In this document: positions 1 to 4,580 of the stretch, piece after piece
Layout: each line of letters starts with the position of its first letter
Numbering within the stretch: position 1 is the first letter of the stretch
Assembly (NCBI GenBank): GCA_027623615.1
Contig: JAQBVH010000206.1
Location: 1 to 6,276, forward strand
From: Planctomycetota bacterium
GTDB lineage: Bacteria; Planctomycetota; UBA1135; GCA-002686595
Length of the DNA stretch: 6,276 bases
Direction of reading: 5' to 3'
The notes under the pieces: generated by a model
Databases searched by the model: none
What the model saw: the letters and a program-made list of their open reading frames with translations, nothing else
Told to the model about the DNA's origin: nothing
Translations under genes and position numbers: made by a program

Positions 1-82
1 CCACCAGATCAGGGAGCGCCTTGGGCTCTTCCAGTGGCTCGAGTTCCTCGAGGTCGGGGAGTTCTTCGGGGTCCTTGGACAT
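1..82 (-). CDS. Start of an unidentified acidic protein (partial, runs off the left edge)
   Basis: An ATG at 82-80 opens a reading frame that stays open to the window edge, giving 27 residues beginning MSKDPEELPDLEELEPLEEP. The visible part is rich in Glu, Asp, Leu and Pro with a loose repeat of the type LPDLEELEPLEEP, and looks like a disordered acidic N-terminus rather than a folded domain. There is no good Shine-Dalgarno; only AAGG lies just before the ATG and it is too close. The gene follows prfA in the same direction. In many bacteria prfA is followed by prmC (hemK), which methylates the release-factor GGQ glutamine, but this N-terminus does not resemble the usual PrmC start, so I make no functional call. 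The frame is short and the gene is only moderately supported. Confidence 0.45.
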   Translation of the reverse strand, partial: MSKDPEELPDLEELEPLEEPKALPDLV

Positions 83-112
83 CGCCTTGGCTGGGCTGGG
101 GGTCGGGGGTCG

Positions 113-135
113 GCGTCCCCCACGGGGGGCGACGC
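113..135 (-). other. GC-rich hairpin ahead of the partial acidic gene
   Basis: GCGTC at 113-117 pairs with GACGC at 131-135, and the inner C run (118-121) can pair with the G run (126-129), leaving a four-base loop and one bulged base. It lies about 30 bases upstream of the ATG at 82 and about 170 bases past the prfA stop. No T run follows on the minus strand, so it is not a standard intrinsic terminator. It could be a 5' leader structure or a chance product of the local G/C runs. The remaining part of the gap (136-307) contains only small, mutually exclusive hairpins around 248-272 and no gene that I can support. Confidence 0.25.
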
Positions 136-307
136 AGTGTACGAGGAGGTGAGAACGGGGTGCTCTAGTCTGGGATCAGCGCGCTCTGCGCCGGTGGTGC
201 CGATGACTGGACAACGGCGCGCGCGGGGCCCTGGAGGCGGCAGCCGTCCACCATATGGGGTGGTTCTACCACGCACCGGAGGGGCAGGCTACGAACGGAG
301 ATCGGGA

Positions 308-1399
308 TCACAGGTTGCGCAGGCGCTCCTCGCGGTCCCGGGCTTCCAAGGCCTCGACCAGCGCTTCGAGGCGGCCCTCGATCACCTGCTCCAAGCTGAA
401 GTTCTTCTTGTCACTGTCCTCCAGCCGGTGATCGGTCACCCGGTTCTGGGGGAAGTTGTAGGTGCGCACCCGGGCGCTGCGGTCGCCGGTGCCGACCTGG
501 TCCTTGCGGGTGGCAGCGCGCTCGGCGTGGATGCGGCTCTGCTCGGCCTCGAACAGGCGCGCACGCAGGATGCGCATCGCCTTTGTCTTGTTCTTGAGCT
601 GGGACTTCTCGTCCTGGCAGATGACCACCGTCGAGGTCGGCGTGTGGGTGATGCGCACCGCTGAGTTGAGCTTGTTGACCGCCTGCCCACCGGGACCCGA
701 GGAGCGCATCGTGTCGATGCGCAGGTCCTCGTCGCGGATGTCGAGCTCGACCTCCTCGGCCTCGGGCAACACGGCGCACGTTGCCGCCGAGGTGTGGATG
801 CGCCCTTGGGTCTCCGTGACCGGGACGCGCTGCACCCGGTGGCCGCCGGACTCGAAGCGCAGCTTGCGCCATGCGCCGACACCGGAGACCGCGAACACGA
901 TCTCCTTGAAGCCGCCGACCTCCGAGCGCGACGCCTCCATCAGCTCGACCTTCCAGCGCTGGGCGTCGAAGTACTTGCCGTACATGCGGAAGAGGTCCGC
1001 GGCGAAGAGGGTCGCCTCGTCACCGCCAGCGCCGGCGCGGATCTCGAAGATGACCTTGTCGCGCTCGTCCTCGGGGTCGGCGATCAAGGCCAGCTTGATG
1101 CGCCGATCGAGGGCGACCTCAGCATCCTCGAGGCCCTCCAGGTCTTCCTGGGCCAAGGCCACGAACTCCTCGTCGTCGCTCTCGGCGACGATCTCCTCGG
1201 CCTCCGTGCGGCGCTCGATCAGGGTCGTGACCTCCAGGAACATCCGCGACGATTGTTCGAGGCTGCCCCGCTCGCGCAGGAGCCCCAGGGACTTGCGCGG
1301 GTCGGAGGCGACCTCAGGATCGGCCAGCTGCTCGGTCAGCTCGGCGTGGCGCTCGGCGCGTTTACGCAGCTTGTCGAGCAGGTCGGGATGGAACTCCAT
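308..1399 (-). CDS. prfA: Peptide chain release factor 1 (RF1)
   Basis: This 363-residue protein ends translation at UAA and UAG codons: it binds the ribosomal A site, reads the stop codon and triggers peptidyl-tRNA hydrolysis. Its length matches the family (about 360). The codon-recognition motif PVT is at residues 193-195, which marks RF1 rather than RF2 (SPF). The catalytic GGQ is at 237-239 within [15 protein letters not shown], and a conserved stretch TQGRIHTSA follows the PVT. The N-terminal helical domain spans about 1-110. The C-terminal region contains the family's NRVTDHRL motif (319-326) but then [15 protein letters not shown], less usual than the common LTLY-type sequence. I chose the ATG at 1399 because an AGGAG lies 7 bases upstream and [11 protein letters not shown] aligns with known RF1 starts; a GTG at 1450 would add 17 residues with no family resemblance. 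It follows rpmE by 139 bases and is probably cotranscribed with it. Confidence 0.96.
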   Translation of the reverse strand: MEFHPDLLDKLRKRAERHAELTEQLADPEVASDPRKSLGLLRERGSLEQSSRMFLEVTTLIERRTEAEEIVAESDDEEFVALAQEDLEGLEDAEVALDRRIKLALIADPEDERDKVIFEIRAGAGGDEATLFAADLFRMYGKYFDAQRWKVELMEASRSEVGGFKEIVFAVSGVGAWRKLRFESGGHRVQRVPVTETQGRIHTSAATCAVLPEAEEVELDIRDEDLRIDTMRSSGPGGQAVNKLNSAVRITHTPTSTVVICQDEKSQLKNKTKAMRILRARLFEAEQSRIHAERAATRKDQVGTGDRSARVRTYNFPQNRVTDHRLEDSDKKNFSLEQVIEGRLEALVEALEARDREERLRNL

Positions 1400-1406
1400 C
1401 GGCGGA

Positions 1407-1411
1407 CTCCT
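1407..1411 (-). promoter_or_regulatory. Shine-Dalgarno of prfA
   Basis: AGGAG on the minus strand, 7 bases before the ATG at 1399. It is the strongest ribosome binding site in the window and decides the prfA start against the longer GTG-initiated frame. Confidence 0.85.
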
Positions 1412-1515
1412 GGGGCCTGGGCGTCGAGCAAGGAAAGCGCCACGCACCACGAGCCTTCACCGCTGGCCAGCGACGGGCCACGGCAGAGCACCGGCCCACC
1501 GGCCAGGACTCGAGA

Positions 1516-1532
1516 CGGCGGACGTGCCGCCG
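1516..1532 (-). other. Hairpin just downstream of rpmE
   Basis: CGGCGG (1516-1521) and CCGCCG (1527-1532) form a perfect 6-bp stem with a 5-base loop, starting 6 bases after the rpmE stop codon. No T run follows on the minus strand, so read-through into prfA is likely; it could protect the 3' end or partly attenuate. The rest of the rpmE-prfA gap holds a perfect 12-bp palindrome, CGCTGGCCAGCG, at 1461-1472, of unknown meaning, and no recognisable promoter. Confidence 0.3.
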
Positions 1533-1538
1533 GCGCAG

Positions 1539-1769
1539 CTAATCGTCCTGGTTCGCCTTGGTCTTGGCGTGCTGGGTACCGAACTTCCTGATGAAGCGGT
1601 CCACCCGGCCGGCGGTGTCCACGAACTTCTGCTTGCCCGTGTAGAACGGGTGGCAGACGTTGCAGATCTCGATCTTCAGCTCCTTGACCGTTGCCTTGGT
1701 CGTGAAGGAGTTCCCGCAACCGCAGGTGACCGTGCAGTCGTCGTAGTTGGGGTGGGTATCAGCCTTCAT
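1539..1769 (-). CDS. rpmE: 50S ribosomal protein L31, zinc-binding type
   Basis: This 76-residue protein is L31, a small component of the large ribosomal subunit at the central protuberance that helps bridge to the small subunit. The zinc-binding cysteines are all present: C16 and C18 in CGCGNSF, and C36 and C39 in CNVCHPFYTGKQK. That marks the C+ (zinc) form rather than the zinc-free paralogue YkgM/RpmE2. The hallmark HPFYTGK is at 40-46 and the basic RFIRKFG segment at 58-64, followed by a short Lys/Asp-rich tail. The length is slightly above the usual 66-72. The ATG at 1769 is the only sensible start; the ribosome binding site is weak (GAG about 9 bases upstream). The gene lies 230 bases from maf with a candidate promoter in that gap, and prfA follows 139 bases downstream. 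L31 of E. coli is known to repress its own mRNA; whether that occurs here cannot be told. Confidence 0.97.
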   Translation of the reverse strand: MKADTHPNYDDCTVTCGCGNSFTTKATVKELKIEICNVCHPFYTGKQKFVDTAGRVDRFIRKFGTQHAKTKANQDD

Positions 1770-1840
1770 GGCGCGCTACTCGGTTGGAGGGCCCGTCGGA
1801 GTGGGTCCTCGGAGGTTCTGGCCGGGAAATCGAGCCGACA

Positions 1841-1869
1841 AAGGTATCTCCACGCCGGCCAGCGAGCAA
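1841..1869 (-). promoter_or_regulatory. Candidate sigma-70-type promoter for rpmE (and prfA)
   Basis: On the minus strand TTGCTC (1869-1864) and TACCTT (1846-1841) are separated by exactly 17 bases. Each matches the consensus at three of six positions, including the key TTG and the first, second and last bases of the -10. The -10 lies about 71 bases upstream of the rpmE ATG, leaving a leader of roughly 65 bases. It stands out because the surroundings are otherwise very GC-rich. It lies downstream of the two hairpins that follow maf, as expected if rpmE-prfA is a separate transcription unit. Confidence 0.4.
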
Positions 1870-1896
1870 GGCCCCCAGGAGCGAGGTTTCGGCTCA

Positions 1897-1923
1897 GGAG
1901 CCCGCACCCCGGGTGCAAGCTCC
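1897..1923 (-). terminator. 12-pair hairpin between maf and rpmE (terminator-like, no U run)
   Basis: In the minus-strand RNA, GGAGC-UU-GCACC pairs with GGUGC-GG-GCUCC around a 3-base loop. The two UU/GG positions are U-G wobbles in this strand but C-A mismatches in the other, so the structure favours the minus-strand transcript. It begins 77 bases after the maf stop. No U run follows, so it is either a U-independent terminator, an mRNA 3'-end stabiliser, or, if transcription continues from maf, part of an rpmE leader. Confidence 0.4.
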
Positions 1924-1937
1924 GGGCGGCCGCAGCG

Positions 1938-1969
1938 GCAGGCGCGGCGCGGAGGAAGTCCGCGCCTGC
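1938..1969 (-). terminator. GC-rich hairpin downstream of maf
   Basis: GGCGCGGA (1946-1953) and TCCGCGCC (1959-1966) form an 8-bp perfect stem with a 5-base loop. An alternative longer fold pairs GCAGGC (1938-1943) with GCCTGC (1964-1969) outside GCGGA/TCCGC, with one bulge. It starts 31 bases after the maf stop codon. There is no T run after it on the minus strand. With the second hairpin at 1897-1923 it likely marks the end of the maf unit. Confidence 0.35.
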
Positions 1970-1999
1970 GCAGGAGGCATGATGGGCCCGAAAAGCTCC

Positions 2000-2593
2000 C
2001 TACGCCAGCTCCTCGAGGAGGCGCCGGGTCAAGTCGACCGGTAGGCCGACCACGTTGTCGAAGCCCCCCTCCTCGAGGGAGGTCACGAAGGCGTCGGCGT
2101 TCTCCTGGATCGCGTAGCCCCCAGCCTTGTCGCGCCACTCCCCCGAGGCCACGTAGGCAGTGACCTCGTCCGGGGTGATCCGGCGCATGGTGACCCAGGT
2201 GCGCTCGCTGGCCACGCGCTGGGCTCCGTCAGGCATGCGCAGCACAGCGACCCCGGTGACCACCCGGTGGCGGCTCCCCGAGAGCGCCTCGAGCATGGCC
2301 TTGGCCTCGGCCACGTCTCCCGGCTTGCCGAGCAGGCGGTCACGGCCGTCTTCACCGGTCAGGGCAACCACGGTGTCGGAACCGATGACTCGCAGGGGCA
2401 TCTCGGGGTGCCGCTGCGCCACCGCGCGAGCCTTGCGCAGGGCGAGCAGCTCCGCCGCTTCCACCGCGGACTCGTCCCCCCTCAGGGTCTCATCGACCCC
2501 GGCGACCTCGACCTCGAAGGTCAGGCCGGCCTCCGCCAGGAGCGCCCTTCGACGCGGCGAGGCTGAAGCAAGCAGGATCGGCGCGCCCGCCAC
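2000..2593 (-). CDS. maf: Maf-family nucleoside triphosphate pyrophosphatase (YhdE-like, predicted dTTP/UTP specific)
   Basis: This 197-residue cytoplasmic enzyme should hydrolyse nucleoside triphosphates to monophosphate plus pyrophosphate, removing unwanted or modified nucleotides. The full Maf signature is present: SASPRR at 10-15, VDE at 33-35, GSDT at 71-74 (the catalytic Asp region), GKP at 89-91, HRVVTG at 109-114, DKAGGYAIQ at 155-163 and DNVVGLP at 179-185. The KAGGYAIQ form is that of the YhdE branch (dTTP/UTP) and not the YceF branch (7-methyl-GTP). The length is normal. The start is a GTG at 2593; no other start fits before ILLASASPRR. The stop of the upstream gene is only 3 bases away and no Shine-Dalgarno is visible, so translation is probably coupled to that gene. 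Maf has been linked to septum inhibition in Bacillus, but the biochemical role is better supported. Confidence 0.95.
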   Translation of the reverse strand: MAGAPILLASASPRRRALLAEAGLTFEVEVAGVDETLRGDESAVEAAELLALRKARAVAQRHPEMPLRVIGSDTVVALTGEDGRDRLLGKPGDVAEAKAMLEALSGSRHRVVTGVAVLRMPDGAQRVASERTWVTMRRITPDEVTAYVASGEWRDKAGGYAIQENADAFVTSLEEGGFDNVVGLPVDLTRRLLEELA

Positions 2594-2596
2594 AGC

Positions 2597-3868
2597 TCAG
2601 CGGCGGCGGGTGGCGGTCTTGCTCGCCTTCTTGGCGGCGGGCTTCTTCTTGGAGGCGGTCTTCTTCGCGGCGGGCTTCTTGGCAGCGGTCCGCTTCTTGG
2701 CCGGAGCCTTGGCCGCCTGCTTCGCCGTGGCCTTCTTCGCCGTGGCCTTCTTCGCCGTGGCCTTCTTCGCGGCGGTCTTCTTCTTGGCCGGAGCCTTCTT
2801 GGCCGCTTTCCTTGCCGTGGGCTTCTTCGCCGCCGCCTTCTTGCTCGAGGTCTTGGCGGCCTTCTTCTTGGCCGCGGGCTTCTTGGCGGACGTGTTCTTG
2901 GAAGCGGCCTTCTTCTTGTCGGCATCCTTCTTGGCCGCGGCTTTCTTCTTCGCGACCTCGAAGGCCTTCTTCTTCTTGATGCGGTCCTTCTCGCGCGCGA
3001 TCGCCTCCGCCTTGCGCTCGGCGTCTTTCTGACGCTTGCGCAGCTCGGCCTCGAGGCGCTTGCTCTCCTTCTCCTCTTCCTTGCGCAGACGCTCGGCTTC
3101 GCGCTCGTCGGCCTTGCGCTGGCGTTCCTCATCGCGCTCCCGGCGCACGGCCTCACGCTCGAGCTGAGAGAGCCGATCCTTGCGCGCCTTCCGGCCGGCG
3201 GGGATCGTCTGCAACAGGTCGACCGTCATGTAGATGGGGTCGTCCGGGTCGGTCCACCGGTCGGCGATCTCGTGGAAGCAGAGGGTGAACGCCAGCTCCT
3301 CACCCTTGGGAACCAAGGGATCGATCATGGCCTGGGCCTTCTTGATCGAGGTCGTGCGCGCGATCAGGCCGAGCCGATCGAGAATCCGAATCACGGCGGT
3401 ATGCACGGGAACCCGGCCCTCCGCGGCCAACCAGAGCAGGTAGCCGCCGCCGGTCATACCGATCGAATCAAGCTCGGCGATGATCAAGCCGGCGGCCGTG
3501 GGGTCCTCACGCAGGATCTCGAGGTCCATGCCGTGGGTCTCCTGAAAGACGTTCTGCAGGTACGCCTTCAACGCCATCGCGGCCGGACCGAGGTCCTTGA
3601 GCAGGGCCGGACCCTTCTTGCGCGAACCGGTCTTCAGGTGCGAGGAGATCTCCTGCAGCTGACACACGCGCACCTCGTTCCAGTCGACGTAGGCGCCGCG
3701 CAGGCTCTCGACCGACTGCACCGCTTGGCGCTCGGTCAGGTGACGCATCAGGACCAGGACCGCTCCGTGGGAGATCAGGTCCAGCCCTTCCGCGGGGTTC
3801 TCGGGGACGGGGTGGCGCAGATCCACCGCCTGGATGAGCTTGGCGACGAGGTCGGTCTTCTTGCTCAC
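2597..3868 (-). CDS. Endonuclease III-like (HhH-GPD) domain fused to a charged helix and a histone H1-like Lys/Ala tail; probably catalytically dead
   Basis: A 423-residue three-part protein. Residues about 35-210 resemble the HhH-GPD fold of endonuclease III: AYVDWNEVRVCQLQEISSHL (59-78), a hairpin-like LDSIGMTGGGYLL (133-145), then VPVHTAVIRILDRLGL (153-168) and a helix ending in CFHEIADRW. In active enzymes the hairpin carries a Lys (GVGRKTA) and the later motif an Asp (VDTH); here they align with T139 and H156, and the four-cysteine iron-sulfur loop is absent. So I infer a DNA-binding but non-cleaving domain. Residues about 228-300 are almost all Arg, Lys, Glu, Asp, Ala and Leu, a likely long single helix or coiled coil. 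Residues about 300-423 are AKK/AAKK/TAKK repeats ending in RRR, like bacterial H1-like proteins. The GTG start at 3868 has GGAG 6 bases upstream. It sits between rpsP and maf and is probably coupled to maf. The gene is clearly real; the domain assignment is by eye. Confidence 0.85.
   Translation of the reverse strand: MSKKTDLVAKLIQAVDLRHPVPENPAEGLDLISHGAVLVLMRHLTERQAVQSVESLRGAYVDWNEVRVCQLQEISSHLKTGSRKKGPALLKDLGPAAMALKAYLQNVFQETHGMDLEILREDPTAAGLIIAELDSIGMTGGGYLLWLAAEGRVPVHTAVIRILDRLGLIARTTSIKKAQAMIDPLVPKGEELAFTLCFHEIADRWTDPDDPIYMTVDLLQTIPAGRKARKDRLSQLEREAVRRERDEERQRKADEREAERLRKEEEKESKRLEAELRKRQKDAERKAEAIAREKDRIKKKKAFEVAKKKAAAKKDADKKKAASKNTSAKKPAAKKKAAKTSSKKAAAKKPTARKAAKKAPAKKKTAAKKATAKKATAKKATAKQAAKAPAKKRTAAKKPAAKKTASKKKPAAKKASKTATRRR
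2724..2768 (-). repeat. Three perfect 15-bp tandem repeats coding AKKAT units
   Basis: The unit gccgtggccttcttc (plus strand) occurs three times without a mismatch and is followed by a diverged copy. On the coding strand it gives repeated Ala-Lys-Lys-Ala-Thr in the basic tail. The length is a multiple of three, so gain or loss of a unit changes tail length without shifting frame. The surrounding tail (about 2600-2965) is a more diverged version of the same low-complexity repeat, with Lys coded almost only by AAG. Confidence 0.9.
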
Positions 3869-3874
3869 GTGGAA

Positions 3875-3878
3875 CTCC
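3875..3878 (-). promoter_or_regulatory. Shine-Dalgarno of the HhH-GPD/H1-tail gene
   Basis: GGAG on the minus strand with a 6-base spacer to the GTG at 3868. It supports a GTG start, since no ATG occurs in frame nearby. Confidence 0.7.
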
Positions 3879-3882
3879 GATG

Positions 3883-3901
3883 CGGGACGCGTGGTGTCCC
3901 G
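3883..3901 (-). other. Small hairpin just upstream of the ribosome binding site
   Basis: CGGGAC (3883-3888) and GTCCCG (3896-3901) form a perfect 6-bp stem with a 7-base loop. It ends 4 bases before the GGAG, so it would sit at the ribosome standby site of the H1-tail gene. A regulatory role is possible but unproven. Confidence 0.3.
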
Positions 3902-3959
3902 TCAGGGGTCTGGTCTCTCCAGGAGATCCGGACCGGTCGGCGGGCGACGCAGGGGATGG

Positions 3960-3998
3960 AACGAGAACAGGCCGCAGGACTCGTGGACCTGCGGCCTG
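3960..3998 (-). terminator. Intrinsic terminator or attenuator after rpsP
   Basis: CAGGCCGCAGG (3968-3978) and CCTGCGGCCTG (3988-3998) form a perfect 11-bp stem with a 9-base loop. On the minus strand the stem is followed by TTCTCGTT, a weak but real T enrichment in this GC-rich setting. It begins 17 bases after the rpsP stop. It probably ends or attenuates the ffh-rpsP transcript. I see no convincing promoter in the 100 bases between it and the next gene, so partial read-through may supply that gene. Confidence 0.65.
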
Positions 3999-4015
3999 CG
4001 TGATCGCTTGAGCGG

Positions 4016-4456
4016 CTACTCCGCAGCAGCGGTAGCAGCCTTGGCCGCCTTGCGCGCGGCCGACTTGGCCACCTTGCGCTCGGCCTGACGTGCGGTCTTG
4101 GCGTCGGCGCGCGCCGCCTTGGCGGCGTGCTTGCGAACGCGCGTCTTGGTCGCAGTGCCGCGACCCTTGCGCTTGCGCACCTTGTCCTTGCCCAGCTCCA
4201 GGTCGCCCTCGTAAACGCCGTGGGCCTTGAACAGCGAGTGCACGGTCTCACTGGGCTTCGCACCGTGCTGCAGCCAGTGGCGAGCACGATCGACGTCCAG
4301 GGTGTGCTGCCGCTCGGCGGCCGGGCAGACCGGATCGTAGAAACCGAGAGACTCGAGCACACGACCATCCCGCGGGGAGCGGGAGTCGGCGACGGAGATG
4401 CGGTAGCAGGGCCGGTTGCGGCGACCGGTACGCTTGAGACGGATGACGACAGCCAT
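4016..4456 (-). CDS. rpsP: 30S ribosomal protein S16 with a C-terminal Ala/Lys/Arg extension
   Basis: S16 binds 16S rRNA early in small-subunit assembly. The core is at residues 1-85: MAVVIRLKRTGRRNRPCYRI, SVADSRSPRDGRVLESLGFYDP and the helix DRARHWLQHGAKPSETVHSLF are all hallmarks of the family. The protein has 146 residues against a usual 80-90, because residues about 90-146 form an added tail of Lys, Arg and Ala (KDKVRKRKGRG, then AAKAARADAKTARQAERKVA), probably helical and RNA-binding. The ATG at 4456 is chosen because MAVVIRLKR is the canonical start; a longer frame to 4519 adds 21 residues with no family resemblance. No strong Shine-Dalgarno is seen. It lies 119 bases downstream of ffh, as in many bacteria, but rimM, trmD and rplS do not follow. 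A terminator hairpin comes next. Confidence 0.97.
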   Translation of the reverse strand: MAVVIRLKRTGRRNRPCYRISVADSRSPRDGRVLESLGFYDPVCPAAERQHTLDVDRARHWLQHGAKPSETVHSLFKAHGVYEGDLELGKDKVRKRKGRGTATKTRVRKHAAKAARADAKTARQAERKVAKSAARKAAKAATAAAE

Positions 4457-4580
4457 GATCAGATCGGTTCGGGGGCCCGGGGGGTGGTGCTCCCGAGAAT
4501 GGGCGGAAGATTCGACCACTCCGGGGGCGGATCGTCCAGTCGCAGGACGCGAAATTCTGGTGCTCTCCGGCGGGGTCCAG

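Noticed and set aside
248..272. Two overlapping small hairpins after prfA resembling an attenuator switch
   Set aside because: Stems are only 5 bp, no T run or leader peptide is seen, and no regulated gene starts directly after them.
137..664. Plus-strand frame that starts near a perfect AGGAGGTGA
   Set aside because: The Shine-Dalgarno-like site lies inside the frame, not before its start; the GTG after the site is followed within two codons by a stop; most of the frame is antisense to prfA.
1400..1450. Longer RF1 start at a GTG
   Set aside because: The added 17 residues do not match RF1 and the AGGAG is correctly placed for the ATG at 1399.
1461..1472. Perfect 12-bp palindrome CGCTGGCCAGCG between rpmE and prfA
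   Set aside because: It has no loop, no second copy in the window and no promoter next to it; at this GC content it may be chance, so it is not called as an operator.
462..1982. Long plus-strand open frame of 506 codons
   Set aside because: It lies antisense to prfA and rpmE, both certain genes; its translation is Ser/Arg-rich low complexity without any domain, a normal result of GC-rich antisense frames.
2160..3032. Plus-strand frame whose second half looks like a membrane protein (Phe/Ala/Leu/Val-rich)
   Set aside because: The hydrophobic run is the reverse complement of AAG-GCC Lys/Ala codons in the H1-like tail, and the first half is antisense to maf. No independent support.
4457..4580. 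Possible promoter for rpsP (TCGAAT as a -10)
   Set aside because: No acceptable -35 at a proper distance and the match is weak; rpsP is more simply cotranscribed with ffh.
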